Positions 10,090-18,381 of a stretch of 39,736 nucleotides of DNA are shown here, in pieces. Position 1 is the stretch's first letter, and the number at the start of each line of letters is the position of its first letter. The notes beneath the pieces were generated by a model that saw nothing but the letters and a program-made list of their open reading frames with translations, was not told where the DNA came from and did no database searches. The stretch is taken from NCBI GenBank assembly GCA_949123685.1, contig CASBHZ010000021.1, forward strand, positions 1-39,736, in the 5' to 3' direction. Origin of the DNA: an uncultured Bacteroidales bacterium (GTDB taxonomy: Bacteria > Bacteroidota > Bacteroidia > Bacteroidales > Muribaculaceae). Made by a program: the position numbers and the translations under genes.

Positions 10090-11194
10090 ACATAGCGAGA
10101 CATTCAAGGGTCTTCCCGGTATGCTTGCCGATTCATTGCCCGACACATATGGGCGTGCCTTGTTTGAACGGTGGCTTGCGCTCACCGGACGTAGTAGCGG
10201 AAATGCTGTGGAGACACTATGTTTCCTCGGCAAACGCTGCATGGGCGCGTTGGAGTTTGAGCCGGCGATGGATGTACCCTACAGTCAGGATGTCAGAATA
10301 GAACTTGACTCCCTCGTCCAAGTGGCAAGCGAGGCTCTGTCTGAAAAGGAAGAGTTCGGTGCCAATCTTGAAGAGGACAGGAAGGCGGCGATAGCCGAAA
10401 TCGTGCGTCTCGGCACCTCTGCCGGAGGACAGAGGGCAAAAGCCATAATAGCCTACAATCCACGAACCGGAGAAGTCCGTTCGGGACAGATTGAAGCACC
10501 GGACGGCTTTGACTATTATCTGATCAAACTCGATGGTGTTACTGCTGAAGTAGGATTCAGGGAAACGCAGAATTTCGGTCGTTTGGAATACTCGTTCTAT
10601 AGACTTGTGAAGGAATGTGACATAGAAATGTCGGATTGCAGTCTGATAGAAGAGAATGGACGCGCTCATTTCCTCACCAAGCGTTTTGATCGGCAGGACG
10701 GTGAGAAAATCCACATGCAAACACTTTGCGGAATAGCACATTATGACTACCGCAATCCCCGTTCTTACTCATATGAGCAGGCGTTTAACGTAATGAGGGC
10801 ACTGAGGTTGCCATACTCACAAGCGCAAGAAATGTTTCGCCGGATGGTATTCAATGTGGTGATACGTAATCAGGATGACCACACCAAGAACATATCTTTC
10901 CTTATGGACAGACAAGGCAAATGGAGCCTTTCACCGGCATACGACATGGGATTTGCCTACAATCCCAAAGGAGGCTGGACCGCACAGCATCAGATGTCGA
11001 TCAACGGGAAGTTTGACGATATCACCCGCAATGACCTTCTGGAATTTGCCAGACGCAACAATATAAAGGAGGCTACAGAAATCATCGACAGTATTACCGA
11101 AGTGTCTTCACGTTGGCCACTCATAGCAAGGGAATGTGAAGTTCCCGGGTCTATGATCGATGCCATTGTGCCAAATTTAAAACTTTCCATATAA
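10083..11194 (+). pseudogene. hipA: hipA: Ser/Thr kinase toxin with N-terminal deletion and frame loss
   Basis: HipA kinases phosphorylate targets such as glutamyl-tRNA synthetase and cause growth arrest. The natural start is probably the ATG at 10083, reading MVDIA. After five codons the sequence jumps, at about 10097, into a different frame that begins ETFKGLPGMLADSLPDTYG, a segment normally some 60-80 residues into HipA. From there the kinase is intact: VRLGTSAGGQRAKA (phosphate-binding/autophosphorylation loop), YYLIKLDG, FLTKRFDR, NQDDHTKN (catalytic loop) and LSPAYDMGFAYNP (metal-binding Asp). The open frame reaches back to an ATG at 9980, but that start is inside hipB in the wrong frame and encodes nothing HipA-like. 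No separate HipS-like gene supplies the missing subdomain, so the toxin is probably inactive. Confidence 0.8.
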
Positions 11195-11218
11195 TACTAC
11201 TACATTCCGTGTCTCACT

Positions 11219-11341
11219 ACGGGTCATTTCTCAAAAGTGTTCAAGCAGGTGGTCGGCACCACTCCTGGATTGTTTATACAGAACAGGAGGATCAAGCTGG
11301 ATCAGAACTTGCAGCAATCGTTTAATGGAGGAGAATGGTTA
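11219..11341 (+). pseudogene. 3' fragment of an AraC-family regulator
   Basis: In one frame the sequence reads GHFSKVFKQVVGTTPGLFIQ followed by NRRIKLDQNLQ. This is the second helix-turn-helix of an AraC/XylS domain, in which (G)HFSK-x-FK-x-x-x-G-x-TP is conserved. No start codon, no first HTH and no sensor domain are present; upstream lies directly the end of hipA. It is a relic of a larger regulator, left by rearrangement. Confidence 0.6.
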
Positions 11342-11352
11342 TTAAGAGAGGT

Positions 11353-11877
11353 TTACAATTTCAATTTTGTGATTTTCTTCAGTATATTTCTTCGTGCCGA
11401 TAATAGACCTGGAGATAGCGCCCTATATTCCATCAACTCGATCTCGCTTTTCAATTCAGACATCAGTTCCGGATAGAATCGGCAAAGGGCAAACGATTGC
11501 TTGAGGCATAATACCCTTATGGCATATGGCTCATTGGAATTGATTTTAGAAAGACACCAGTCAAGATAGTTTGGCGTGACATCTTCTTTAGAAATGGATT
11601 GATGTTCAAGCAGAGTCATTATCAAGCGTTGTTTGCCCACATGTTTCGTGGACAATACATTTTCAATGAGTTCACTGCGCTTGGGTATAAGCCATTTCAT
11701 GTCTTTTGTAGAAAAATGGGTGAAGATCCATAATGCGTTATAGCCGATACTGTCATCGGGGTGACTGACCAAAGAAAACAAATCCGCCATTATGGAGCTA
11801 TTGCCGCTACATTCAGAACATATCTCCTGTATGTCACGCTGTCTCAATCGTTGTTTAAGCATTTCCTCCAGATTCAT
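11353..11877 (-). CDS. Hypothetical alpha-helical (HEAT-like) protein
   Basis: I do not recognise a named family. The 174-residue product is predicted all-helical, soluble, with no signal peptide. Segments such as DSIGYNALWIFTHFSTKDMKWL and KQRLIMTLLEHQ have the spacing of HEAT/ARM-like repeats. It lies alone on the minus strand between the AraC relic and the acetyltransferase, with 48 bp to the latter. A binding or scaffold role is a guess from the fold only. Confidence 0.6.
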   Translation of the reverse strand: MNLEEMLKQRLRQRDIQEICSECSGNSSIMADLFSLVSHPDDSIGYNALWIFTHFSTKDMKWLIPKRSELIENVLSTKHVGKQRLIMTLLEHQSISKEDVTPNYLDWCLSKINSNEPYAIRVLCLKQSFALCRFYPELMSELKSEIELMEYRALSPGLLSARRNILKKITKLKL

Positions 11878-11925
11878 ATGAGTAAGAAGGTCAAAATTCC
11901 ACGATATGACTAAGTTGCTTGCTAA

Positions 11926-12351
11926 CTAAAGCGATAGGTGTAATATAGGATATGGTCTTCCTGCTTCATCGGTGTCGTCTCTGTCGGTAACCCTGAATCC
12001 TTTTGCTTCGTAAAACTTCAATGCGGCAGGATTCTGTTCGTTCACATCCACCTTTGTCGCCCCGTGTCGTTTGGCAAAATCAATAAGTAGGGATCCATAT
12101 CCATTGCCGCGCATGTCGCTATCGATAAACAGCATTTCTATCTTGTCGGCTGACATGCCTATAAATCCGGTTAACCGGTCATTATCTTCAACTGCGTATA
12201 GGTCGACATTCGGGAAATAGTCCGGTACCAATGCCTTTTTTATTTCCTCAATCTCTTCATCCGGCAAGAAATCATGCGTGGCACGTACCGATCGCTCCCA
12301 TATTTCCGCGAGTTCCGTAAAAATTTCTTTATAACATTTTAGAATATGCAT
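11926..12351 (-). CDS. GNAT-family N-acetyltransferase, YjaB-like
   Basis: The 141-residue GNAT protein closely follows the E. coli YjaB pattern: WERSVRATHDFL near the N-terminus, IEMLFIDSDMRGNGYGSLL (acetyl-CoA pyrophosphate loop R-x-x-G-x-G/A), VNEQNPAALKFYEAKGF, and the tail DEAGRPYPILHLSL. YjaB is reported as a peptidyl-lysine acetyltransferase; the substrate here is unknown. I chose the ATG at 12351 (MHILKCYKEIF), 11 nt after the response-regulator stop. The longer frame starting at 12381 would overlap that gene and adds only MSAKRLNRFN. It may be the third gene of the two-component operon. Confidence 0.85.
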   Translation of the reverse strand: MHILKCYKEIFTELAEIWERSVRATHDFLPDEEIEEIKKALVPDYFPNVDLYAVEDNDRLTGFIGMSADKIEMLFIDSDMRGNGYGSLLIDFAKRHGATKVDVNEQNPAALKFYEAKGFRVTDRDDTDEAGRPYPILHLSL

Positions 12352-12362
12352 ATTAAATCGGT

Positions 12363-13058
12363 TTAACCTTTTTGCAGACATTTCAGGATGAGCATGTATC
12401 CGAATCCGCGTTGGTTGATTATTGATATTGAGGGGTCATGGCGAAGAATGCGACGGAGTTTGTGTATGTAACCATGTAGAGAGTTGCGGTTGCTTGGTTC
12501 GTCACGCTGCCATACTGCGATCATCAGCTCAGAGGCATTTACCGTCTTCCCGATATTGGAGGCGAGCCGTTCAAGTATCTTGGCTTCAAAATGAGACAGT
12601 TCTGTTTCCTTATCGCCTATTGATAATGTCTGGGTGGTCACATTAAAAGTGTATGAACCTATTGCAAAACGTATGTCATCGGTGCGGTTGCCGCCATATC
12701 TTCTTAATAGTGCCTTTATCCTGACTATCAGTTCGCGAAGTTCAAATGGCTTCTTAATATAGTCGTTTGCTCCGACATCAAATCCCTCTTCCACGTCTTC
12801 GATCGTGCTTTTGGCTGTAAGGAAAAGCAAAGGGACTGTGGAAGATATTTTCCTAATTTCTTTTCCCATGGAGAAGCCATCCATAATAGGCATCATGACA
12901 TCGGCAACAACAATATCGGCACTTTCGGATTTGTATTTCTCAAGTCCTTCAATACCGTTAGCGGCGGTTACTACATCATAGCCCTGTCCACGCAGAGTGT
13001 CGGCAACAATTAGCGTCAGGTCTTCCTCGTCCTCTACAAATAGTATCTTATTGCTCAT
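12363..13058 (-). CDS. OmpR/PhoB-family response regulator (RprY-like)
   Basis: The 231-residue protein has a receiver domain (1-120) and a winged-helix DNA-binding domain (about 130-228). The acidic pocket is E9-D10, the phospho-acceptor is D53 in VVADVMMPIMDGF, the switch Thr is in LFLTAKS, and the conserved Lys is in IKKPF. The effector domain has LSHFEAKILERLA and the RNSLHGYIHKLRRIL recognition helix. It overlaps the kinase gene by 11 nt, so the two are co-translated. Its likely targets include the tandem repeats in the divergent promoter at 14523-14561. The layout resembles Bacteroides RprXY; equivalence is inferred. Confidence 0.93.
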   Translation of the reverse strand: MSNKILFVEDEEDLTLIVADTLRGQGYDVVTAANGIEGLEKYKSESADIVVADVMMPIMDGFSMGKEIRKISSTVPLLFLTAKSTIEDVEEGFDVGANDYIKKPFELRELIVRIKALLRRYGGNRTDDIRFAIGSYTFNVTTQTLSIGDKETELSHFEAKILERLASNIGKTVNASELMIAVWQRDEPSNRNSLHGYIHKLRRILRHDPSISIINQRGFGYMLILKCLQKG

Positions 13059-14472
13059 CGTTGCTGAATTTAATGGTAAATATTGAACCTTCTCCTACTT
13101 TGCTCTTGACCCCGATGGTCCATCCCATCTTGTCAAGAATACTCTTCACATAATACAGCCCGATGCCATAGCCCCGGACATCTTGACGGTTGCCATGTGA
13201 CACTCGGTAGAACTTATTGAACAGATAAGGAATTGATTTGGACGGAATGCCGATACCATTGTCACTGACCGAAATTTCTTTGTAATGGCACGTTATGGAT
13301 ATCTCAACGCTATCATCGGAGTATTTGATTGAGTTGTCGATAAGATTGTTCAGCACATTGGCAAAGTGAGTCTTGTCTGCCTTGACTGATACTTCCTCTG
13401 CAATATTCACATTGATAGATATATTCTTGTCGCCTCTCATGCGCTGTGCAGTAGCGATTTCTTCTACAAACGGGCGTAATGGAATTTCCTCAGGTTTTAG
13501 CTTCATCATCTTACGGCGCTCCATGCTCATGGCAAGGACGTTCTCTACCAGTTCTCCGAGCCTTCTCAGCTGCTTGTTTGCAATCGTAAGATACTTCTTC
13601 TTTTTATCAGGATCGTTATCGATGTCATAATTGAGTAGGGCATCGTTTGCCGAATATGCTATCGCGATTGGCGTTTTCAATTCATGAGTCATATTGCTGA
13701 CAAAATCATCTTTCATTTCCTCTATTGTGCGAAGACGTGACACCGTGCGGAACAGATACAGGAACGCTAAAGAGAATACAACCATTAGAAGGAAAACGGA
13801 GACAATGACTCCGGACATTTCAGAAACGATATGACTGGTTAGAGGTGTCATATATGCCCTATAATGCATATCTGATTGCGGATTGAAACATAGTCTAAAG
13901 ACATCGAATCCGGACTTATTTTTAGGTACGTGGATATTTCCGCAAAGTATCTCATTTTTCGAGTTCGTTATCTCTACGGCAAGAAATTCAGGATGTATAT
14001 GCCTGTCGGCGAGACGTTCCATCAGAATGCTGTCCATTATGGTAAGATTGAAATCCACGTAGGGATCCATGGCCTCATGCATCTGTTGACTCATGTCGTT
14101 GACCATCTGGTTGGTATATGAACGGTCGCGTCGTAAAGGCTTTTTATTAACGCGTGTTTCGCCGTCCCCGTTTTGGGAAGTTGTCACAAAATTGCCGTCG
14201 GCATCCTTGATTCCGGACACCTGACGGTATCCTTTTACTATGGTGTCACCATTTTCGATGCATGCTTGTTCTGCCGCAATCGTAGCGCGATTGGCTCTGT
14301 CAGCACGTTCCCACATGTCATCAATATCAGCATCGGCTATCGCTGTCATAACCTCGCGCTCCACATCACTTTTTATCGAATTATAAAGGCATACGAGATA
14401 ATATACGTTCCAGCCGAAAATGACTGCAATGACAAAGATGAATGTGGTGGATATGGTCTTAAAGCGTTTCAT
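13048..14472 (-). CDS. Sensor histidine kinase (RprX-like)
   Basis: This 474-residue inner-membrane kinase has TM1 at about 8-30, a periplasmic sensor region (31-218), TM2 at about 219-241 (VIVSVFLLMVVFSLAFLYLF), a HisKA domain with phospho-accepting H263 in SNMTHELKTP, and a HATPase_c domain with N box NLIDNSIKYS, G1 box SDNGIGIP and G2 box GYGIGLYYVKSIL. No HAMP or PAS domain is evident. The periplasmic part matches no ligand-binding family I know. It is the first gene of the kinase-regulator operon and is divergent from the outer-membrane barrel gene, suggesting envelope sensing and control of that gene. Confidence 0.93.
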   Translation of the reverse strand: MKRFKTISTTFIFVIAVIFGWNVYYLVCLYNSIKSDVEREVMTAIADADIDDMWERADRANRATIAAEQACIENGDTIVKGYRQVSGIKDADGNFVTTSQNGDGETRVNKKPLRRDRSYTNQMVNDMSQQMHEAMDPYVDFNLTIMDSILMERLADRHIHPEFLAVEITNSKNEILCGNIHVPKNKSGFDVFRLCFNPQSDMHYRAYMTPLTSHIVSEMSGVIVSVFLLMVVFSLAFLYLFRTVSRLRTIEEMKDDFVSNMTHELKTPIAIAYSANDALLNYDIDNDPDKKKKYLTIANKQLRRLGELVENVLAMSMERRKMMKLKPEEIPLRPFVEEIATAQRMRGDKNISINVNIAEEVSVKADKTHFANVLNNLIDNSIKYSDDSVEISITCHYKEISVSDNGIGIPSKSIPYLFNKFYRVSHGNRQDVRGYGIGLYYVKSILDKMGWTIGVKSKVGEGSIFTIKFSNDEQ

Positions 14473-14522
14473 GATGTAAATTTAATAATAATCCTTCATA
14501 CAATCAGTTCTGTAAGTTCCGA

Positions 14523-14561
14523 TTTAAGACTAAATAAGGGAGTTTTTAAGACTAAATAAGG
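14523..14561. promoter_or_regulatory. Tandem 17-bp direct repeats, probable response-regulator operator
   Basis: TTTAAGACTAAATAAGG occurs exactly at 14523-14539 and again at 14545-14561. The 22-bp period is about two helical turns. The second copy abuts the putative -33 region of the outer-membrane protein gene. OmpR-family regulators bind tandem direct repeats on one face of the helix, so this is the expected activator site for the adjacent kinase/regulator pair. Confidence 0.7.
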
Positions 14562-14593
14562 TTGAGGTTTGCCGATGTAAGATTATATGTTTG
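14561..14593 (+). promoter_or_regulatory. Putative promoter of the outer-membrane barrel gene
   Basis: TATGTTTG at 14586-14593 fits the Bacteroides -7 consensus TAnnTTTG. GTTG at 14561-14564 is a weak -33 at 21-bp spacing. A poor -33 directly next to tandem regulator boxes is the arrangement expected for an activated promoter. Confidence 0.55.
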
Positions 14594-14594
14594 T

Positions 14595-14639
14595 AATTTT
14601 ACATTAATCAAAAACATAATTTTACATTAATCAAAAACA
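14595..14639 (+). repeat. Tandem 22-bp direct repeat in 5' leader
   Basis: Two exact 22-bp units containing ACATTAATCAAAAACA lie at 14595-14616 and 14618-14639, period 23. They follow the putative -7 box and end 8 nt before the ATG of the barrel gene, so they would be in the transcript's 5' leader or overlap the transcription start. They could be operator boxes for a second factor or repeats affecting translation initiation. Confidence 0.75.
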
Positions 14640-14647
14640 AATGGGCT

Positions 14648-16684
14648 ATGAGGAAAGATATATTATTCGCTTTATTCATTACATATTTATCTGCTGCCGC
14701 TCAGACTGAAATGACCGACACCGTCTCTATCCGGCAACTTGATGAGGTTGTCGTTAAAGGTGAGAAACCGCAAGTAAGGGGCGAGGATGGCGTAATGGTC
14801 GTTGATCTTCGGGGGATAGTTAAAGATAAGCCTGTCACTAATATTCTTGAAGCCCTCGGCTATATGCCCGGTGTCATGAACAACAACGGCATGATATGGC
14901 TTACCGGAGCGTCAAATGTCACTATTATTCTCAATGGTGAGCTAACCAATATGCCACTCCAGAATCTATATCAGCTTCTATACACTACGCCTGTTGACAG
15001 ACTGAAAAATGTCGAGATAATGTATTCAGCTCCGGCTAAGTATCATGTCAATGGAGCTGTAATCAACGTGGTCCTGAAAACTCCCACTCCTCTTGACGGG
15101 CTGCAAGGTCAGGTAAGGGCTGGATATAATCAGGCTCATTATGGTTCGTATGGTGGAGGACTTGCCGCCACATACGCAATCAAGGACTGGACTTTTGATC
15201 TAAACTATGGACTCTCCCGTAGTAGATCTTGGAATCAGGAGGAAACATGGTCCAATCATCTGCTTAATGGTCAGCGAACAATGATTGAGGACAATATGCG
15301 TCGCATCAGGCAGAATTGGAGTAATAACATATTTGCTGCTGTCTCTTGGAAAACACTGAAGCTCACATACAACGGTCAGATAATTTCAGATTCAAAGAGT
15401 TGGGGACTTTCATCGGGAACGCTTGGCAATTTCACAAATGCCTACAATATGCTGTCGCCTGTTGGCTATCATAATATTGCTTTGCGCTATATCGCACCAT
15501 TCGGCATGACTGTGGGAGGCGATTATACCCGGTATTCCGAAAACCGTTCCCAATCATTGGTTAAGGATACGGATTATCTGCTTGGATATGAAAATCGTCA
15601 AGAGATAAATCGTTGGCATGTCTATATCGATCAGCATCATCATCTTGGCAAATGGCAACTTAACTATGGCGCGGAGTATCAGCACTCCAAAGATCATAGT
15701 TCTCAACACTACGGCATAACCGGTAATCCCGATTTTGACGATATTTTAAACGAGAACGTGGCGAGTTTCTATGCAGGCACTCAACGGTCGTTCGACTGGG
15801 GTCTGTCTTTCAATGCATCCGCAAAGGGTGAGTATTATCACAACAAATATCAGCATAACTGGAATTTCATTCCTCAGCTCGGTGCCACATATTACAAGAC
15901 TCCTAAAAGTATATTTCAGCTCAATCTCAGCACCCAGCGGATCTATCCGTCATATTGGGAACTGCATGGCGGCACAAGTTATATCAACGATTACTCCACC
16001 GTTATAGGTAACCCGACGCTACGGTCCTATATCCAATACGATGCCCAATTCAATTACATCCTTAGACAGAAATATGTGGCGACACTCTATTTTCAATATG
16101 GCGACAAAGCCACGGTGCAGTTGCCTTACCAGTCGCCCGATGCATTGAATCTCGTATATCAAACCATTAACATGAACTACAAACGTGTTGTAGGGCTTAA
16201 TCTATACGCACCTTTCGGTGTCGGTTATGTATGGAATGCGACAGCCACCGCCAACGTGATGAATCAGCGGGAGAAAGCAGACAAATTCCATGACATAAGT
16301 TTTGACAACATCAAATGGATTTTCTATGGTTCGTTAAGCAACACTTTCAAGTTCAGTCAGAATTGTCCCGTATCGTTGTCAGTTGATTTCAGCTACATCT
16401 CCCCGTCATTACAAGGAATAGCAGACCTTTCGGGTATGTGGAAAGTTGATGCCGGCGTTAAATGGCAATTCGGAAAGAAACGATGCTGTGAATTGGATTT
16501 GAAGGCAGATGACATATTCAACAAATGGTCACCGACCATGACTATCAATCACGTGGGTCAGGACTACCGAATGAAAGTCAGAGAAATGACCCGCAACCTC
16601 AAACTGACCTTCATCTGGCGGTTCAACGGCTTCAAGCCCCAAGACGCAAACATCGACACCTCACGTTTCGGCACCGGAAAGTGA
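14648..16684 (+). CDS. TonB-dependent-receptor-like outer-membrane beta-barrel protein
   Basis: The 678-residue product has a signal peptide (MRKDILFALFITYLSAAAQ), then a short TonB-box-like strand (QLDEVVVKGEKPQ), a plug domain at about 35-140 (NILEALGYMPGV, ITIILNGEL-like strand VTIILNGELTNM, NVEIMYSAPAKYHVNGAVIN), and a beta-barrel from about 150 to the end rich in aromatic alternating strands. The usual N-terminal carboxypeptidase-like domain is absent. Family members take up ligands across the outer membrane with TonB energy; the substrate cannot be read here and no SusD partner is present. Tandem repeats upstream suggest control by the divergent two-component system. Confidence 0.87.
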   Translation: MRKDILFALFITYLSAAAQTEMTDTVSIRQLDEVVVKGEKPQVRGEDGVMVVDLRGIVKDKPVTNILEALGYMPGVMNNNGMIWLTGASNVTIILNGELTNMPLQNLYQLLYTTPVDRLKNVEIMYSAPAKYHVNGAVINVVLKTPTPLDGLQGQVRAGYNQAHYGSYGGGLAATYAIKDWTFDLNYGLSRSRSWNQEETWSNHLLNGQRTMIEDNMRRIRQNWSNNIFAAVSWKTLKLTYNGQIISDSKSWGLSSGTLGNFTNAYNMLSPVGYHNIALRYIAPFGMTVGGDYTRYSENRSQSLVKDTDYLLGYENRQEINRWHVYIDQHHHLGKWQLNYGAEYQHSKDHSSQHYGITGNPDFDDILNENVASFYAGTQRSFDWGLSFNASAKGEYYHNKYQHNWNFIPQLGATYYKTPKSIFQLNLSTQRIYPSYWELHGGTSYINDYSTVIGNPTLRSYIQYDAQFNYILRQKYVATLYFQYGDKATVQLPYQSPDALNLVYQTINMNYKRVVGLNLYAPFGVGYVWNATATANVMNQREKADKFHDISFDNIKWIFYGSLSNTFKFSQNCPVSLSVDFSYISPSLQGIADLSGMWKVDAGVKWQFGKKRCCELDLKADDIFNKWSPTMTINHVGQDYRMKVREMTRNLKLTFIWRFNGFKPQDANIDTSRFGTGK

Positions 16685-16881
16685 AGGAATACCGATTGTT
16701 GCAAATCAACACAGACAATCTATCGATGGACTAAATCAAACAGCTTGCAATGACGTATTGCTCCTCCGGACATCCCGCGTTGTAATTCCCTCACACGCGA
16801 AGCCATTGACTCCTTGTCCGATATTTCCTTCTGATATATGCAAAACTGCATGCACATAGCTGATAGTCAAAATAAAAGTAC

Positions 16882-16889
16882 TAACTTTG
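16882..16889 (+). promoter_or_regulatory. Bacteroides -7 box directly before the RhuM-like/Doc operon
   Basis: TAACTTTG matches TAnnTTTG exactly and ends 4 nt before the ATG at 16894. The transcript would start at or next to the start codon, i.e. be leaderless or nearly so. No clear -33 is visible. Confidence 0.45.
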
Positions 16890-16893
16890 TGTT

Positions 16894-17919
16894 ATGAACG
16901 ACTTGACAGTATCAAATATCGAACGGCAGAACGTGCTCAATAATCGCTATGCCGTGGATGCCCTTCAGGAGAATCTCGGATTTACAGGGATGCTCTTTGA
17001 GGGAGAATACCGTTTTACCAAGAAAATGGTTGCGGATTTCTATGAAGTTGAAGAACGAACCATCGAACGTCTTTTGGAAGACCACGGTGACGAGCTGAAA
17101 TACAACGGCTACATTTTAAGTAGAGGTAAGCAGCTGAAAGAATTTAAGTTACAATTTGCTCCCGTCATCAATGTCGGGAGCAAAACCACTCAACTGGGCT
17201 TATTCAATTTCCGTGCTGTGCTTAATGTCGGTATGCTGTTGACTGAAAGTGAAAAAGCGAAACAAGTTCGTGCCCGCATCCTTGATATTGTCATCTCTAC
17301 CATCAACAAAAGAGCTGGTGGTGGGACAAAGTTCATCAACACTCGAGACATTGACTTTCTTCCGGCGGTCATTGAGGAAGACAATTACCGCAAAAACTTC
17401 ACGAGTGCTGTAGGAAAATGCGTGCAAGGTCACAAAAATTTCAAATATGCTCAGATAACAGATCTTATCTATCAGGCAGTGTTTAAGGAAAAGGCAAGGG
17501 AATATCGAGCATTATTGCGTCTTGACAAAGATGACAATGTCCGGCACACTCTGTATGCCGAGGTGCTTCGTTGTATATCGTCTTTTGAGAATGGCATTGG
17601 TTATGCAATTGAAACAGAATATAAAGCAAATGATGGTGAACAGTTGTCTTTGGATCGAGTCAAAGAGCTTATCTCGGAGCAGGAGCAATCATCGGCAATG
17701 CAACCGTTCATTTACGATGCACGTACTAAGATGGCTTCTCGTGATGTTGCATTCCGCGATGTATTTCATAATAATATTGCGGGGTATCTCCGCGCTGTTA
17801 CACCGGAAGAATTTGACCGTTTTATCGGAGAAAAATCTATTGACTTCGACGACATCATGAATCTGCCGGAGAATAAAAAAGTTCTCAAACGCCTAAAGCA
17901 AGCCGATGATGATGAGTGA
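16894..17919 (+). CDS. RhuM/KilA-like DNA-binding protein, probable antitoxin partner of Doc
   Basis: The 341-residue protein starts with an HTH-like segment (RFTKKMVADFYEVEERTIER) followed by LGLFNFRAVLNVGMLL, the pattern of RhuM/KilA-N-type DNA-binding proteins of phage origin. The middle contains a conserved-looking block (FLPAVIEEDNYRKNFTSAVG). No toxin motif is visible. Its stop overlaps the Doc start by 14 nt (17906-17919), the coupling typical of toxin-antitoxin pairs, and it stands where Phd stands in phd-doc. I infer it represses the operon and neutralises the toxin; direct evidence is lacking. Confidence 0.75.
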   Translation: MNDLTVSNIERQNVLNNRYAVDALQENLGFTGMLFEGEYRFTKKMVADFYEVEERTIERLLEDHGDELKYNGYILSRGKQLKEFKLQFAPVINVGSKTTQLGLFNFRAVLNVGMLLTESEKAKQVRARILDIVISTINKRAGGGTKFINTRDIDFLPAVIEEDNYRKNFTSAVGKCVQGHKNFKYAQITDLIYQAVFKEKAREYRALLRLDKDDNVRHTLYAEVLRCISSFENGIGYAIETEYKANDGEQLSLDRVKELISEQEQSSAMQPFIYDARTKMASRDVAFRDVFHNNIAGYLRAVTPEEFDRFIGEKSIDFDDIMNLPENKKVLKRLKQADDDE

Positions 17920-18373
17920 GGAACTGAAATATATCGACTACGATGGTGTGTTAGAGGTCTATCGTAAGACTGTCGCCGCCAGCGGTGGCGGTCTGCAGGG
18001 TGTGAAAGACGAAGGAGGCATACGAAAAGTGATTGACTTCGTACAGAACGACTTGTACTATCCGACATTCGTTGAGAAACTGACCTATCTGGTATTCGGA
18101 TTATGCACCGGACATTATTTCGAGGATTCCAATAAGCGAGTGGCATTGACCATAGGTGTCTGGATTCTCGTTCATAACGGCTACTATTGGCACGCCTATA
18201 ATTTCATGCAGTGCATGGAGGCAATCATCTACCATGTAGCCGCCGGACGCATCGACAAAGACCTTCTCCAACGCATCATCACCTGCTTTATGGCAAACGA
18301 GGATTATCCCGAAGATCTCAAACTCGAAATCATCCACGCAATCGATAATCAAGGGATAGGCATTAATGAATAA
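17906..18373 (+). CDS. doc: Death-on-curing (Doc) family toxin, Fic fold
   Basis: The 155-residue protein carries the Doc signature HYFEDSNKRVAL (H-x-F-x-D-x-NKR) preceded by KLTYLVFGLCTGH, the compact Fic fold. In phage P1, Doc phosphorylates EF-Tu; canonical Fic proteins (HxFxxGNGRxxR) instead transfer AMP. The NKR form here favours a Doc-like kinase activity. Its start overlaps the upstream DNA-binding gene by 14 nt; alternatives one or two codons downstream exist (MMMSEE). Overlap and position make it the toxin of the pair. Confidence 0.85.
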   Translation: MMMSEELKYIDYDGVLEVYRKTVAASGGGLQGVKDEGGIRKVIDFVQNDLYYPTFVEKLTYLVFGLCTGHYFEDSNKRVALTIGVWILVHNGYYWHAYNFMQCMEAIIYHVAAGRIDKDLLQRIITCFMANEDYPEDLKLEIIHAIDNQGIGINE

Positions 18374-18381
18374 ATTGTGTC

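Noticed and set aside
9980..10096. ATG at 9980 as the true hipA start
   Set aside because: The 39 codons before ETFKG lie inside hipB in another frame and do not resemble HipA; the natural start is the overlapping ATG at 10083 in a different frame.
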